A DNA stretch of 20,988 nt from a virus: positions 1-20,988 of IMG/VR virus record IMGVR_UViG_3300008110_001090. One strand, given 5' to 3'. The position numbers were made by a program, and so were the translations under genes. The notes under the pieces were generated by a model, which worked only from the letters and a program-made list of their open reading frames with translations, did not search any database and was not told the origin of the DNA. Below, in pieces: positions 13,774 to 20,002 of this stretch (the stretch's first letter is position 1; each line of letters opens with the position of its first letter).

Positions 13774-14292
13774 ATGAACAGTCTGACTCGGCGTGTAGCC
13801 GTTCTTGTAGGAGTTCTCAGCATCGGAAGCATTAGCGTGGCTCAAGCGCTAGCCCCTGTTGTTGATAGCCAACCTGAAGAAAACCCCCCTCAAATCGTCT
13901 CCTATAGCGTCTGGAGCGATTTTAAGGGGGAGTTATCGGTGACCCCTCCAGCCTCAGCCAAGTGTCCGCAGATATGGCAAACGGCAGTGGACGTGGGGTG
14001 GAAGTTGCAAGACCTGCCAACTCTCGATAAGGTGGTGCAACGGGAAAGCAGGTGCTCCGCTCTGGCTTTCAACCCAGACGACCCCAACGGAGGAAGCATT
14101 GGATTACTCCAGATAAATAAGTTCTGGTGTAAGGGTACTTCTAATTATCCAATTGGATACCTACAAAGCACTGGGGTTATCTCTAGATGTAAGCAATTGT
14201 TTGACCCTATAGTTAACCTGTCTGCTGGTCTAGAGATATTTAACTATTCAAAGAAAGTAAATAGAAACGGATGGAATCCATGGAGGTTGTAA
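13774..14292 (+). CDS. Secreted lysozyme / lytic transglycosylase-like protein (172 aa)
   Basis: Residues 1-26 form a signal peptide (MNSLTRRVAVLVGVLSIGSI, then SVAQALA). After a Pro-rich linker (about 30-62), residues 64-172 resemble the SLT/goose-type lysozyme fold: the catalytic-type Glu91 in VVQRESRC, then AFNPDDPNGGSIGLLQIN (98-115) and a final YSKKVNRNGWNPWRL. Six cysteines are a multiple of two and may form disulfides. It should cleave the glycan strand of peptidoglycan outside the membrane. It lies away from the holin-endolysin cassette, in an operon with WhiB proteins, so it may act during infection rather than in final lysis (for instance wall remodelling or blocking other phages). 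That timing is inference. Confidence 0.7.
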   Translation: MNSLTRRVAVLVGVLSIGSISVAQALAPVVDSQPEENPPQIVSYSVWSDFKGELSVTPPASAKCPQIWQTAVDVGWKLQDLPTLDKVVQRESRCSALAFNPDDPNGGSIGLLQINKFWCKGTSNYPIGYLQSTGVISRCKQLFDPIVNLSAGLEIFNYSKKVNRNGWNPWRL

Positions 14293-14610
14293 ATGGAATC
14301 GGAACTCGGTTTAGTTGATGCAGACATGTCATGGCAGGACAAAGCAAACTGTCGTGGCGTAGATACAGACATCTTCTACTTGGAGCAAGGTCTCACCAAA
14401 GAGAATAACGAGAAGAAAGTTATCTATAAAGAACTATGTGGCAAGTGCATAGTAAAAGGTAAGTGTTTATCATTTGCACAAATCAATCAAATAGAACATG
14501 GAGTATGGGGTGGACTTACACCACGAGAAAGGAAGAAGCATGCAAGCAGAGTTAGAGTTCGAGTTGGACTTCCTAAAGAACAGAGTGCACGAGTTACAGC
14601 AGTCGCTTGA
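14293..14610 (+). CDS. WhiB-like iron-sulfur transcription factor, copy 1 (105 aa)
   Basis: The start codon directly follows the previous stop, with GGAGG in the preceding gene. Cysteines at 20, 49, 52 and 58 give C-x28-C-x2-C-x5-C, the WhiB cluster that binds [4Fe-4S], and GVWGGLTPRERKK (70-82) is the invariant turn and basic tail of the family. WhiB proteins bind the principal sigma factor and DNA in Actinobacteria; phage copies can repress host WhiB genes or redirect transcription. Here the region after Cys20 (DTDIFYLEQ) differs from the common D.xxFFPE. The C-terminal end overlaps the next gene. Confidence 0.85.
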   Translation: MESELGLVDADMSWQDKANCRGVDTDIFYLEQGLTKENNEKKVIYKELCGKCIVKGKCLSFAQINQIEHGVWGGLTPRERKKHASRVRVRVGLPKEQSARVTAVA

Positions 14611-14755
14611 TATGTTGCGTGAACAACGTGACAACATAAGTGATACAGCAAACTCACTCATGCAGGAAGTTGATGCGCTGAGGATGGATTGTAAATCAAA
14701 GCAGTCAGTCATTGACAGATTGCGTCTTCACATTCAACAGGGAGTGGAGTTGTAA
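14540..14755 (+). CDS. Small coiled-coil protein between the WhiB genes (71 aa)
   Basis: I use the ATG at 14540, which has AAAGGAAG upstream; an ATG at 14498 would lie deep in the WhiB gene. The protein is almost one long heptad pattern: MQAELEFELDFLKNRVHELQ, QSLDMLREQRDN and so on to LRLHIQQGVEL. It probably forms a parallel coiled-coil dimer. It overlaps WhiB copy 1 by 71 bases and ends 3 bases before the next WhiB gene. Similar short coiled-coil genes occur near phage WhiB genes. A partner or oligomerisation role is inferred only from position. Confidence 0.6.
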   Translation: MQAELEFELDFLKNRVHELQQSLDMLREQRDNISDTANSLMQEVDALRMDCKSKQSVIDRLRLHIQQGVEL

Positions 14756-14758
14756 TAA

Positions 14759-15109
14759 ATGTTTGGTTGGCCTGTAGAGGAAACCAAGGAAGAAAGAGAA
14801 AGAAAAAAACAAAGGGAGAAAGCAATGACAGAAATAATGGAAGCATGGTCTCTTGTCAATAAAGACTTTGACTGGCAGGATGATGCTGCATGTATTGAAG
14901 TAGAGGATGAAGATTGGTTCTTTCCTGAAGGGCCAGGTAATCCAAACGCAAAGTTCAGCAAAGCAAAAGAAGTGTGCGCTACTTGCAACGTAACGCTAGA
15001 GTGTTTACGTTTTGCTGTTGATAACAAGTTCGACTATGGTGTGTGGGGTGGACTTACACCTGAGGAGCGGAGGGAAATAAATTGGGAGACATACCAACCA
15101 GGTACTTAG
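14759..15109 (+). CDS. WhiB-like iron-sulfur transcription factor, copy 2 (116 aa)
   Basis: Cysteines at 45, 73, 76 and 82 form the WhiB pattern, with the standard DWFFPEGPG segment (52-60) after the first and GVWGGLTPEERRE (94-106) after the last. It is closer to the canonical family than copy 1. The first 22 residues are very basic and acidic (KEERERKKQREK) and may be an extension; an in-frame ATG at 14825 with AGGGAG upstream would give a 94-residue form starting MTEIMEAW. Two different WhiB proteins in one operon suggests separate targets or a heteromeric regulator. It would bind host sigma factor and an Fe-S cluster in the cytoplasm. Confidence 0.85.
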   Translation: MFGWPVEETKEERERKKQREKAMTEIMEAWSLVNKDFDWQDDAACIEVEDEDWFFPEGPGNPNAKFSKAKEVCATCNVTLECLRFAVDNKFDYGVWGGLTPEERREINWETYQPGT

Positions 15110-15237
15110 TAAATGCTTTGCGTTATATGCAAAAGGTATTCGTTGGTCGTGGCGAGGAAGATGAGTTCCTTGCTACAGTCAAGGCGTTAGAAAAAGAAAT
15201 AAACAAGAGGAGAAAGAATGAAGCCACAAGACATTGA
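15082..15237 (+). CDS. Possible small helical protein (51 aa)
   Basis: A TTG at 15082, preceded by GGAGGG 7 bases upstream, opens a frame reading MGDIPTRYLVNALRYMQKVF, then VGRGEEDEFLATVKALEKEI and a basic end NKRRKNEATRH. The pattern is a two-helix protein with a loop at GRGEEDE. It overlaps the WhiB gene before (28 bases) and the gene after (20 bases), yet it fills a gap of 108 bases that would otherwise be empty. The protein looks non-random, but I recognise no family. Confidence 0.45.
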   Translation: MGDIPTRYLVNALRYMQKVFVGRGEEDEFLATVKALEKEINKRRKNEATRH

Positions 15238-15619
15238 GTTATTTGTTGAGCGACTATGCGGTTACTTTCCAACAGCAACCATCGGTCGCAACACAGTCAA
15301 GGCAGCATGGGGCAGGGAGGAAGTACTTCTTGATTGCCCAGATGACATAGCCAAACAAGCACTAAAGAAACTTCAGACTGGCGACAACTTCCCTACGTTG
15401 CACCAAGTCAAGTCAATCATTGGCAAACTACAGGGCAAGCAAGCAATGTATTCCAACTGTCGTTGGTGCAATGGCAATGGCTGGGTAGATGCAGAGCCAA
15501 TCAAATGGTTGTCTAAAACTTACAGCGCAGTCAAGCGATGTGAATGTACAGGGGGTGAGCGGATTGAAGAGTTCTTGGAGTTGCCCATTGTGCAGGAGGA
15601 CGATAGTGTTGCATGTTAA
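15218..15619 (+). CDS. Helicase-loader-like N-domain with a C-terminal Zn-finger-like motif (133 aa)
   Basis: The start has GAGGAGAAAGA just upstream. Residues about 1-70 (ELFVERLCGYFPTATIGRNT, WGREEVLLDCP, AKQALKKLQTGDNFPTLHQV) are helical and resemble the N-terminal domain of phage helicase loaders such as G39P, including the FPT signature near residue 58. Residues 81-113 hold CRWCNGNGWVD and KRCECTGG, a C-x2-C ... C-x-C arrangement like DnaJ-type zinc fingers. It could recruit a replicative helicase, but no helicase gene is in the window. The match is from pattern only. The last residue is Cys, just before the next gene. Confidence 0.45.
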   Translation: MKPQDIELFVERLCGYFPTATIGRNTVKAAWGREEVLLDCPDDIAKQALKKLQTGDNFPTLHQVKSIIGKLQGKQAMYSNCRWCNGNGWVDAEPIKWLSKTYSAVKRCECTGGERIEEFLELPIVQEDDSVAC

Positions 15620-15699
15620 TCCGTCGTCTCCTCCGCAATGCAGTAATCCAGAGAGACATACGAATAGAACTATCGAAATGGAAAGAAAGGACAAACGAA

Positions 15700-15912
15700 A
15701 TGAACAAGGAAGTTAATAAGGAGTTGATGGAAGATGTACTCACAGAACTTTTACATACCGCCCTTACGTGCCCAGAACATATCAGAGAACCAATCACTAC
15801 AATATGTGAAGGTGTTGCAGACCTTCTTAGCGATGATGCTGTTGAGCGAGCCAAAGATTTCGCCAAGTATCGTGCACATAATGTTACAAAGGTGATGCTC
15901 GAAAAAAACTAG
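15700..15912 (+). CDS. Small acidic helical protein of unknown function (70 aa)
   Basis: The conserved-looking part runs from MNKEVNKELMEDVLTELLHT through ALTCPEHIREPITTICEGVA to AHNVTKVMLEKN. It appears all-helical with one short loop at CPEHIREP. I prefer the ATG at 15700 with AAAGG upstream; the frame remains open to an ATG at 15613, which would add 29 basic residues (MLIRRLLRNA...) and overlap the previous gene by 7 bases. No family is recognised. It ends immediately before the first hexamer-repeat leader. Confidence 0.5.
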   Translation: MNKEVNKELMEDVLTELLHTALTCPEHIREPITTICEGVADLLSDDAVERAKDFAKYRAHNVTKVMLEKN

Positions 15913-16052
15913 CGCTACCGCTACCGCTACCACGTCCACGTCTACACAGCATTTACTTTATTTATATAAGTAGAACAAGTTGTGTCGGTGTCGGCGTGGT
16001 ATCGGGGTGATAGCGTGGACACCAGTCCATTCCGAACACAAGGGAGAAAACA
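15913..16052 (+). promoter_or_regulatory. Leader A: structured spacer upstream of 16053
   Basis: Three tandem GCTACC hexamers (15914-15931) begin just after a stop codon and run into ACGTCCACG. An AT-rich patch with TTTATATAAG (15961-15970) follows. Then comes GGTGATAGCGTGGA (16006-16019), a word that occurs again exactly in leader C, and the stem TGGAC/GTCCA (16016-16020 with 16025-16029, loop ACCA). ACAAGGGAGAAAACA leads to the ATG. The AT-rich patch may be a -10 region; the rest would be 5' untranslated RNA. Confidence 0.6.
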
Positions 16053-16688
16053 ATGGAAGAGTTACATCCAGAACTAAAAGAAATAATTGAACAGGCTGCT
16101 AAAGCCATAGATGCAGAGTCAAAGACAGATGTTGTATCTGACTTCAAGAGAATAGAAAAGATTCTGTTTGATGAACAGGGCGACCCTGATATGCAACACC
16201 AGTTGTATGCCATGCGTGTACTTGCTACTAAAGAAGAAGCAGAGAACATGGAGGCTGAAGTCAAGGACTTCCGCACTGATACAGAGTCGCAGTCATTTGT
16301 TGCAGTTGAACTCATAGGTGAGGGCAACGATATCTACGGCGGTTTATCCAACATGAGACTTGCCATGTCAGTAACAGAAGACGAAAGCACAGTTGGTCTT
16401 ATCGTCAGAGTTGGTGGCTATGTCAAGGACAAGGACAACAAAGAACGCATTGGCGAAAGCGTTGTTACTATTATGCATGCCAGCAAGTACATATGTTCTG
16501 CTGTACGTGTCAAAGGAACTGACGAAGTTGTGTACAACACCATGACCATAGATGAATGGGAGATGGGTGAAAGCAAACTCGTTGATGCAATCGTTATGAT
16601 GTCGGTTATGCCACGCTACTTGCGTGAGAAAAAGCCCCGCATTTATAACGCAATCAAGTTAGACCTCGAAGAGTCTGACGAAGACTAG
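16053..16688 (+). CDS. Acidic protein of unknown function, member 1 of a flanking paralog pair (211 aa)
   Basis: The N-terminal 60 residues are helical and charged (MEELHPELKEIIEQAAKAID). The central part is mixed alpha/beta with FVAVELIGEGNDIYGGLSNM and VGLIVRVGGYVKDKDNKERI. The end, MMSVMPRYLREKKPRIYNAI followed by KLDLEESDED, matches the end of the gene at 18922 (TALQMPAMLKQTKPRMYQAM, then LEDMKERLEKND), sharing MPxxLxxxKPRxYxA. The two genes flank the ATPase/VWA pair and are alike in length and acidity, so they look like distant paralogs. No known domain is recognised. It follows leader A and is followed by leader B. Confidence 0.55.
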   Translation: MEELHPELKEIIEQAAKAIDAESKTDVVSDFKRIEKILFDEQGDPDMQHQLYAMRVLATKEEAENMEAEVKDFRTDTESQSFVAVELIGEGNDIYGGLSNMRLAMSVTEDESTVGLIVRVGGYVKDKDNKERIGESVVTIMHASKYICSAVRVKGTDEVVYNTMTIDEWEMGESKLVDAIVMMSVMPRYLREKKPRIYNAIKLDLEESDED

Positions 16689-16861
16689 GGCTACCTCTAC
16701 CGCTACCAAGTCCAGGTATTTGCGTTTAGATTTATTTATCTAGCGCTCAATTTATTATGCGAGGGGCGAACACCTGTTCGCCTCGGGTTCGGGGTATCGT
16801 GGAACTCGGGTTCGGCAACCAGCCGAGCCCAAGTAAATCAAACTAAACAAGGAGAAATAAA
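16689..16861 (+). promoter_or_regulatory. Leader B: structured spacer upstream of the ATPase gene
   Basis: GCTACC, TCTACC and GCTACC (16690-16707) begin at the stop codon and run into AAGTCCAGG, as in leader A. TTTATTTATCTAG (16729-16742) is the AT-rich patch. A palindrome lies at 16767-16780. CGTGGAACTCGG (16798-16809) is shared with leader C. GGGTTCGGC (16808-16816) pairs with GCCGAGCCC (16822-16830) around an AACCA loop (9 pairs, one G-U). AAACTAAACAAGGAGAAATA precedes a TTG start. Confidence 0.65.
16767..16780 (+). promoter_or_regulatory. Candidate LexA (SOS) box in leader B
   Basis: CGAACACCTGTTCG contains GAAC-N4-GTTC with flanking C and G, matching the LexA operator form known from Bacillus and Actinobacteria. 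It is about 25-40 bases downstream of the AT-rich patch, where a bound repressor could block transcription. As RNA it could also fold into a 5-pair stem with an ACCT loop. Confidence 0.5.
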
Positions 16862-17560
16862 TTGGAAACTTCACTTACTGGTTGGCAAATTGCAGAGTTT
16901 GCCTTATCAAATAAACTCAACAGAGTTCTGTTGTATGGTGCACCAGGTACTGGTAAAACCTACTTCGGTCTCAACTACAAAGCAGATAACGCTTATCGCC
17001 TTATTTGCACAGAGGAAATGACAGACGCTGACCTTATCGGCTATCTCGGTAAGGGCATGGACGGCAACTATCATTGGCACGAGGGCATTGGCATTAGGGC
17101 TTGGCGAGAGGGTTCACGCTTAGTCGTTGATGAAATCAACCGTGTAAATGCTGACATTGAGTCACGCCTTATGGCTCTTATTGACACAGTGGATAGTTCC
17201 TCTTGGGAGAACCCACATACTGGCGAAATCGTCAAGCCCCACAAGGACTTCTCGGTTGTAGCCACTATGAACGGTGAGCCCGAGGACTTAGCGCCTGCAA
17301 TTCTTGACCGTCTAGTTGTTCAGGTCAATATCACAGAGCCACACCCTGACGCTATCAAGCGTTTGCCAGAGTATCTACAAGAGATAGCACACAATATGTG
17401 CTCTCGCACTGACAGACACCGTTACTCACTACGCAACTTCATTGAGTTTGAGAAGTTGTACAAAGAGTCTAACGACTTAGCCACTAGTGCTCTTGTTGCT
17501 TTGCCTCGTATTGCAGAGGAAGTCATTGACGCTCTTGCCATCAAGACGGTGGAGGCGTAA
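16862..17560 (+). CDS. MoxR-type AAA+ ATPase (232 aa)
   Basis: It starts at TTG, with AAGGAG 8 bases upstream. Walker A is GAPGTGKT (26-33), Walker B LVVDEIN (88-93 region, Asp90-Glu91), sensor 1 VVATMN (Asn137) and the arginine-finger-like AILDR (Arg150). GEPEDLAPAILDRLVVQV is the typical MoxR/CobS-like region. At 232 residues it is a compact ATPase that lacks extra domains. MoxR proteins form hexamers and use ATP to remodel or insert a cofactor into partner proteins, usually with a VWA-domain protein encoded next door, which is exactly the arrangement here. The substrate is unknown. Transcription probably depends on leader B and its LexA-type box. Confidence 0.8.
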   Translation: METSLTGWQIAEFALSNKLNRVLLYGAPGTGKTYFGLNYKADNAYRLICTEEMTDADLIGYLGKGMDGNYHWHEGIGIRAWREGSRLVVDEINRVNADIESRLMALIDTVDSSSWENPHTGEIVKPHKDFSVVATMNGEPEDLAPAILDRLVVQVNITEPHPDAIKRLPEYLQEIAHNMCSRTDRHRYSLRNFIEFEKLYKESNDLATSALVALPRIAEEVIDALAIKTVEA

Positions 17561-18916
17561 ATGGCAAAGGACAAGAGAGTCTTTATCCCCGAGGCTTTGG
17601 GGTCTAGACATGGCTTGCCACATAACAACTATGTGCGCAACGGTCTAGAGCCTGTGACGCTTGGTGGTGTATCGGTAGAGTTTGGTACACCAACCAAGCC
17701 ACATATCCACAATGTGCCTACTGGTGACGGTGCTATTGCGAGAAAGATGAGGCGCTTTGGTCTCATACGCTCTCGCTTTCAGTTGCCTAATTACAAAAAG
17801 TCCGCTAAGACTTTTAGGGCTACTGAGTTGGCAACAGAGTCAGCAAGTAACGCCGTATGTATCCTCGGATACAGAACTGCATACAGTGATGACCCAACCA
17901 TTGGCACTATGTCCTCTGCACCTATTATCAACTTGCTCAATGAGGGCTCTGTTGGTAAAAGCATTATCACCCATGTCCTATCGTATGCAGGTACTCAGTA
18001 CTTTGCGGAGATACTTGACGGGCTTACTGATGAGGCTATGCGTGAGGAACTAAAGGTCAAAGGCGACCACCTCTACGGTGCTTACCTAATGGAAAGCGAC
18101 TGGTCTAGTTACTATGCTTATCTCAACAGCAAAACAACTAGTCCTTATCGTCATAAGCGCTGTATGAACTATTTCGCAGGGCTGGCTAGGAACTTAGACG
18201 ACCTGAGTGACGCTACGGTAAATAACCATATGTCACGCAAAGACAGGAAAGAAGGCGACAAGCGTAAGGGAGATGCTCATACTGGCAATAAACCAGAAGT
18301 ATCTATCACAGATGACGCTTGGGAAACGCTTGTAGTTGCTAAGCCACCATTAGAGATACCACATACTGGCAAACTTGGTAGGCGCTTTATACCTGCTACA
18401 TACGGCAAGTACCCACACTACTTGCACCGTGAACTGACTGACCCTTATGAGCGTATATTCAAGCGCAAGACTAGGGCTTTAGGTGGCATTGTAGTCATTG
18501 ACTGTTCAGGTTCTATGAGCCTTGACGAAGATGACATACACCGTTTGCTCAAAGCAAGTGCAGGCTCTACTGTTATCTGCTACTCGTCAGACCTATGGAG
18601 TAGAGGCTCTAGTGGAGAGCCTAACGCTTGGGTCGTAGCCCGAAATGGTCGCATGGTTCGCAAACTACCAGAGTTTCCTGGTGGTAATGGCGTAGATGCA
18701 CCAGTTCTCAAATGGGCAGTGGACAATTATCGCAGAGGCTCTAGTACACCAGTCGTATGGGTCTCTGACGGTCATGTCACTGGCAAGAGAGACCAAAGCA
18801 CAGAAGTTCTACGCAAGGAAGCCAATTCAGTGTGTAAGCGCTATGGCATTACTCGTGTAGAGGAAGTCAATGACGCAATAAAGTTACTAAACAAACTACA
18901 AGGAAAGGCTAGGTAA
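17561..18916 (+). CDS. VWA (MIDAS) protein partnered with the MoxR ATPase (451 aa)
   Basis: The ATG directly follows the ATPase stop, with GGAGG upstream. Residues 1-210 form a mostly helical domain of unknown type. A basic, charged linker follows (SRKDRKEGDKRKGD, 225-238). The VWA domain runs from about 305 to 430: GGIVVIDCSGSMS (MIDAS Asp314, Ser316, Ser318), PNAWVVARNGR, GGNGVDAPVLKWAVD (375-388, Asp379) and VVWVSDGHVTG (Asp403). TDPYERIF before the VWA domain and PNAWxxA-GNGVDxPxLxWA-WVxDGxVT recall VWA proteins of actinobacteria and their phages. Such proteins bind a metal ion and carry substrates to the ATPase (as in CobT, RavA-ViaA or NorD systems). Confidence 0.75.
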   Translation: MAKDKRVFIPEALGSRHGLPHNNYVRNGLEPVTLGGVSVEFGTPTKPHIHNVPTGDGAIARKMRRFGLIRSRFQLPNYKKSAKTFRATELATESASNAVCILGYRTAYSDDPTIGTMSSAPIINLLNEGSVGKSIITHVLSYAGTQYFAEILDGLTDEAMREELKVKGDHLYGAYLMESDWSSYYAYLNSKTTSPYRHKRCMNYFAGLARNLDDLSDATVNNHMSRKDRKEGDKRKGDAHTGNKPEVSITDDAWETLVVAKPPLEIPHTGKLGRRFIPATYGKYPHYLHRELTDPYERIFKRKTRALGGIVVIDCSGSMSLDEDDIHRLLKASAGSTVICYSSDLWSRGSSGEPNAWVVARNGRMVRKLPEFPGGNGVDAPVLKWAVDNYRRGSSTPVVWVSDGHVTGKRDQSTEVLRKEANSVCKRYGITRVEEVNDAIKLLNKLQGKAR

Positions 18917-18921
18917 GCACA

Positions 18922-19584
18922 ATGGAAGATAACGAGAAAGAAATACTGTCACGGCTAGAAAGCATTATGAATGATGCTCAAGCCGACTATGACAAAGAGC
19001 GTCATGCAGAACATATCAAAGCCCTAATTGCTATGGCAGACTTGGTTGATGACGACCATGAGCGAGAGCGTGGCAACGGTATCTATCTACTGGCTATGCG
19101 TACAGGAGATGCCGAGGAAATGAGAGCCAATGGTGCTATTACCGTAGATGGTTATACACCAACCAACGAGGAAATTGAGCGAGATAACCTTACTGGCGTA
19201 AAGGTTACAGAAATTCATTTCTTTGACGATTACAAGCAACTTATGCGTATCATGTCAGACCCTGAGGGTATGGTGCTTATGCATGAGATGACCAAGCCTA
19301 TTGGTTACTTGCTCGTAAGACCACATGCAGAGAGAGCCATGATACTTCTTGATGGTGTGGTCATTGACAACAGGAAATCAGGAGTTATGTCTAAGGACTA
19401 TGACGAAATAGAGCCTGAGGACATAGTGTCTGAGTTTGGTGAGTTCGGTGAGATTATCTGCCAAACCGTTACAGCCTTACAAATGCCAGCCATGCTCAAA
19501 CAGACTAAGCCCCGTATGTATCAAGCCATGCTTGAGGACATGAAAGAGCGACTGGAGAAAAACGACGATGAAACTGATAACTAA
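18922..19584 (+). CDS. Acidic protein of unknown function, member 2 of the flanking paralog pair (220 aa)
   Basis: The protein starts MEDNEKEILSRLESIMNDAQ and is highly acidic. Middle segments include VKVTEIHFFDDYKQLMRIMS, GYLLVRPHAERAMILLDGVV and SEFGEFGEIICQTVTALQMP. The end MLKQTKPRMYQAMLEDMKER aligns with the end of the protein at 16053-16688. The gene lies 5 bases behind the VWA gene, so it is in the same operon. By analogy with MoxR-VWA systems, the flanking pair could be substrates, adaptors or regulators of the ATPase; this is inference. No known domain is recognised. Confidence 0.55.
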   Translation: MEDNEKEILSRLESIMNDAQADYDKERHAEHIKALIAMADLVDDDHERERGNGIYLLAMRTGDAEEMRANGAITVDGYTPTNEEIERDNLTGVKVTEIHFFDDYKQLMRIMSDPEGMVLMHEMTKPIGYLLVRPHAERAMILLDGVVIDNRKSGVMSKDYDEIEPEDIVSEFGEFGEIICQTVTALQMPAMLKQTKPRMYQAMLEDMKERLEKNDDETDN

Positions 19585-19735
19585 TGTCTTTGGTGCTGTA
19601 TTCTCAACCGTCATAGGTACTTTGGGTACAGCAGTTAGCATTGACAGCAAACCCTTTAGCCCTAACGACTGGTTCGGTATGGCTCTTGTCGGTATAGCCG
19701 TAGTGCTATTCATTGGAGTTATGAAAGACCTATAA
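19568..19735 (+). CDS. Small two-pass membrane protein (55 aa)
   Basis: The ATG at 19568 overlaps the end of the previous gene by 17 bases. The protein reads MKLITNVFGAVFSTVIGTLG, TAVSIDSKPFSPNDW, then FGMALVGIAVVLFIGVMKDL. Two hydrophobic stretches (about 5-24 and 36-50) are joined by a polar loop, so it would sit in the host membrane as a hairpin. It is the last gene of the MoxR-VWA operon and is followed at once by a 15-pair RNA stem. A membrane tether or effector for the operon is one possibility; no family is recognised. Confidence 0.55.
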   Translation: MKLITNVFGAVFSTVIGTLGTAVSIDSKPFSPNDWFGMALVGIAVVLFIGVMKDL

Positions 19736-19739
19736 GAAC

Positions 19740-19799
19740 TGGCTATGGTGCTTGCTCTCCTTGTAACAATGCGAACCTAGCAAACAAGCGCCATAGTCA
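19740..19799 (+). terminator. Long hairpin after the MoxR-VWA operon
   Basis: TGGCTATGGTGCTTG (19740-19754) pairs with CAAGCGCCATAGTCA (19785-19799): 15 pairs with two G-U, around a 30-base loop, starting 5 bases after the stop codon. There is no T run. It may be a terminator or an mRNA 3'-end stabiliser. Confidence 0.5.
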
Positions 19800-19805
19800 T
19801 AGTGT

Positions 19806-19849
19806 CTAGAGGGGTAAGGGTGGTTTGGTCACGGCTCTTACCCCTTTAG
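19806..19849 (+). terminator. Terminator-like hairpin
   Basis: CTAGAGGGGTAAG (19806-19818) pairs with CTTACCCCTTTAG (19837-19849), 13 pairs including one G-U, with an 18-base loop. It ends 1 base before the next leader motif at 19851, so it would separate two transcription units. Confidence 0.55.
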
Positions 19850-19850
19850 C

Positions 19851-20002
19851 ACTACCAATGACATCAAAGAATTAGCGCATATGCACGACTTACTTATATA
19901 AATTACTTATGTCGGGGCGAACACCTGTTCGGTTCGGAACGGTGATAGCGTGGAACTCGGCAGGAAATCCCTGCTGAAGTAACTAAACAAGGAGAAAAAT
20001 AC
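19851..20002 (+). promoter_or_regulatory. Leader C: structured spacer upstream of 20003
   Basis: ACTACCAATGAC (19851-19862) is the leader motif, followed 22 bases after its CTACCA by AGCGCATA (19874-19881), as in leader D. CTTATATAAAT (19892-19902) is the AT-rich patch. A palindrome lies at 19918-19931, GGTGATAGCGTGGA at 19941-19954 is identical to leader A, and CGTGGAACTCGG at 19949-19960 is identical to leader B. CGGCAGG (19958-19964) pairs with CCTGCTG (19970-19976). AACTAAACAAGGAGAAAAAT precedes the TTG start. Confidence 0.65.
19918..19931 (+). promoter_or_regulatory. Candidate LexA (SOS) box in leader C
   Basis: The 14-base palindrome CGAACACCTGTTCG is identical to that in leader B, including the four loop bases and the GGGG before it. 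It lies about 16 bases downstream of the TATATAA patch, near the expected transcription start. Confidence 0.5.

Noticed and set aside
15914-15931. Tandem GCTACC units as a CRISPR array or origin iterons.
   Set aside because: There are only three units of 6 bases without spacers, and the motif recurs in front of genes; a regulatory site fits better.
19740-19799. Possible tRNA after the MoxR-VWA operon.
   Set aside because: The long stem lacks D and T arms, an anticodon loop of the right form and a T-loop GTTCRA; it is a simple hairpin.
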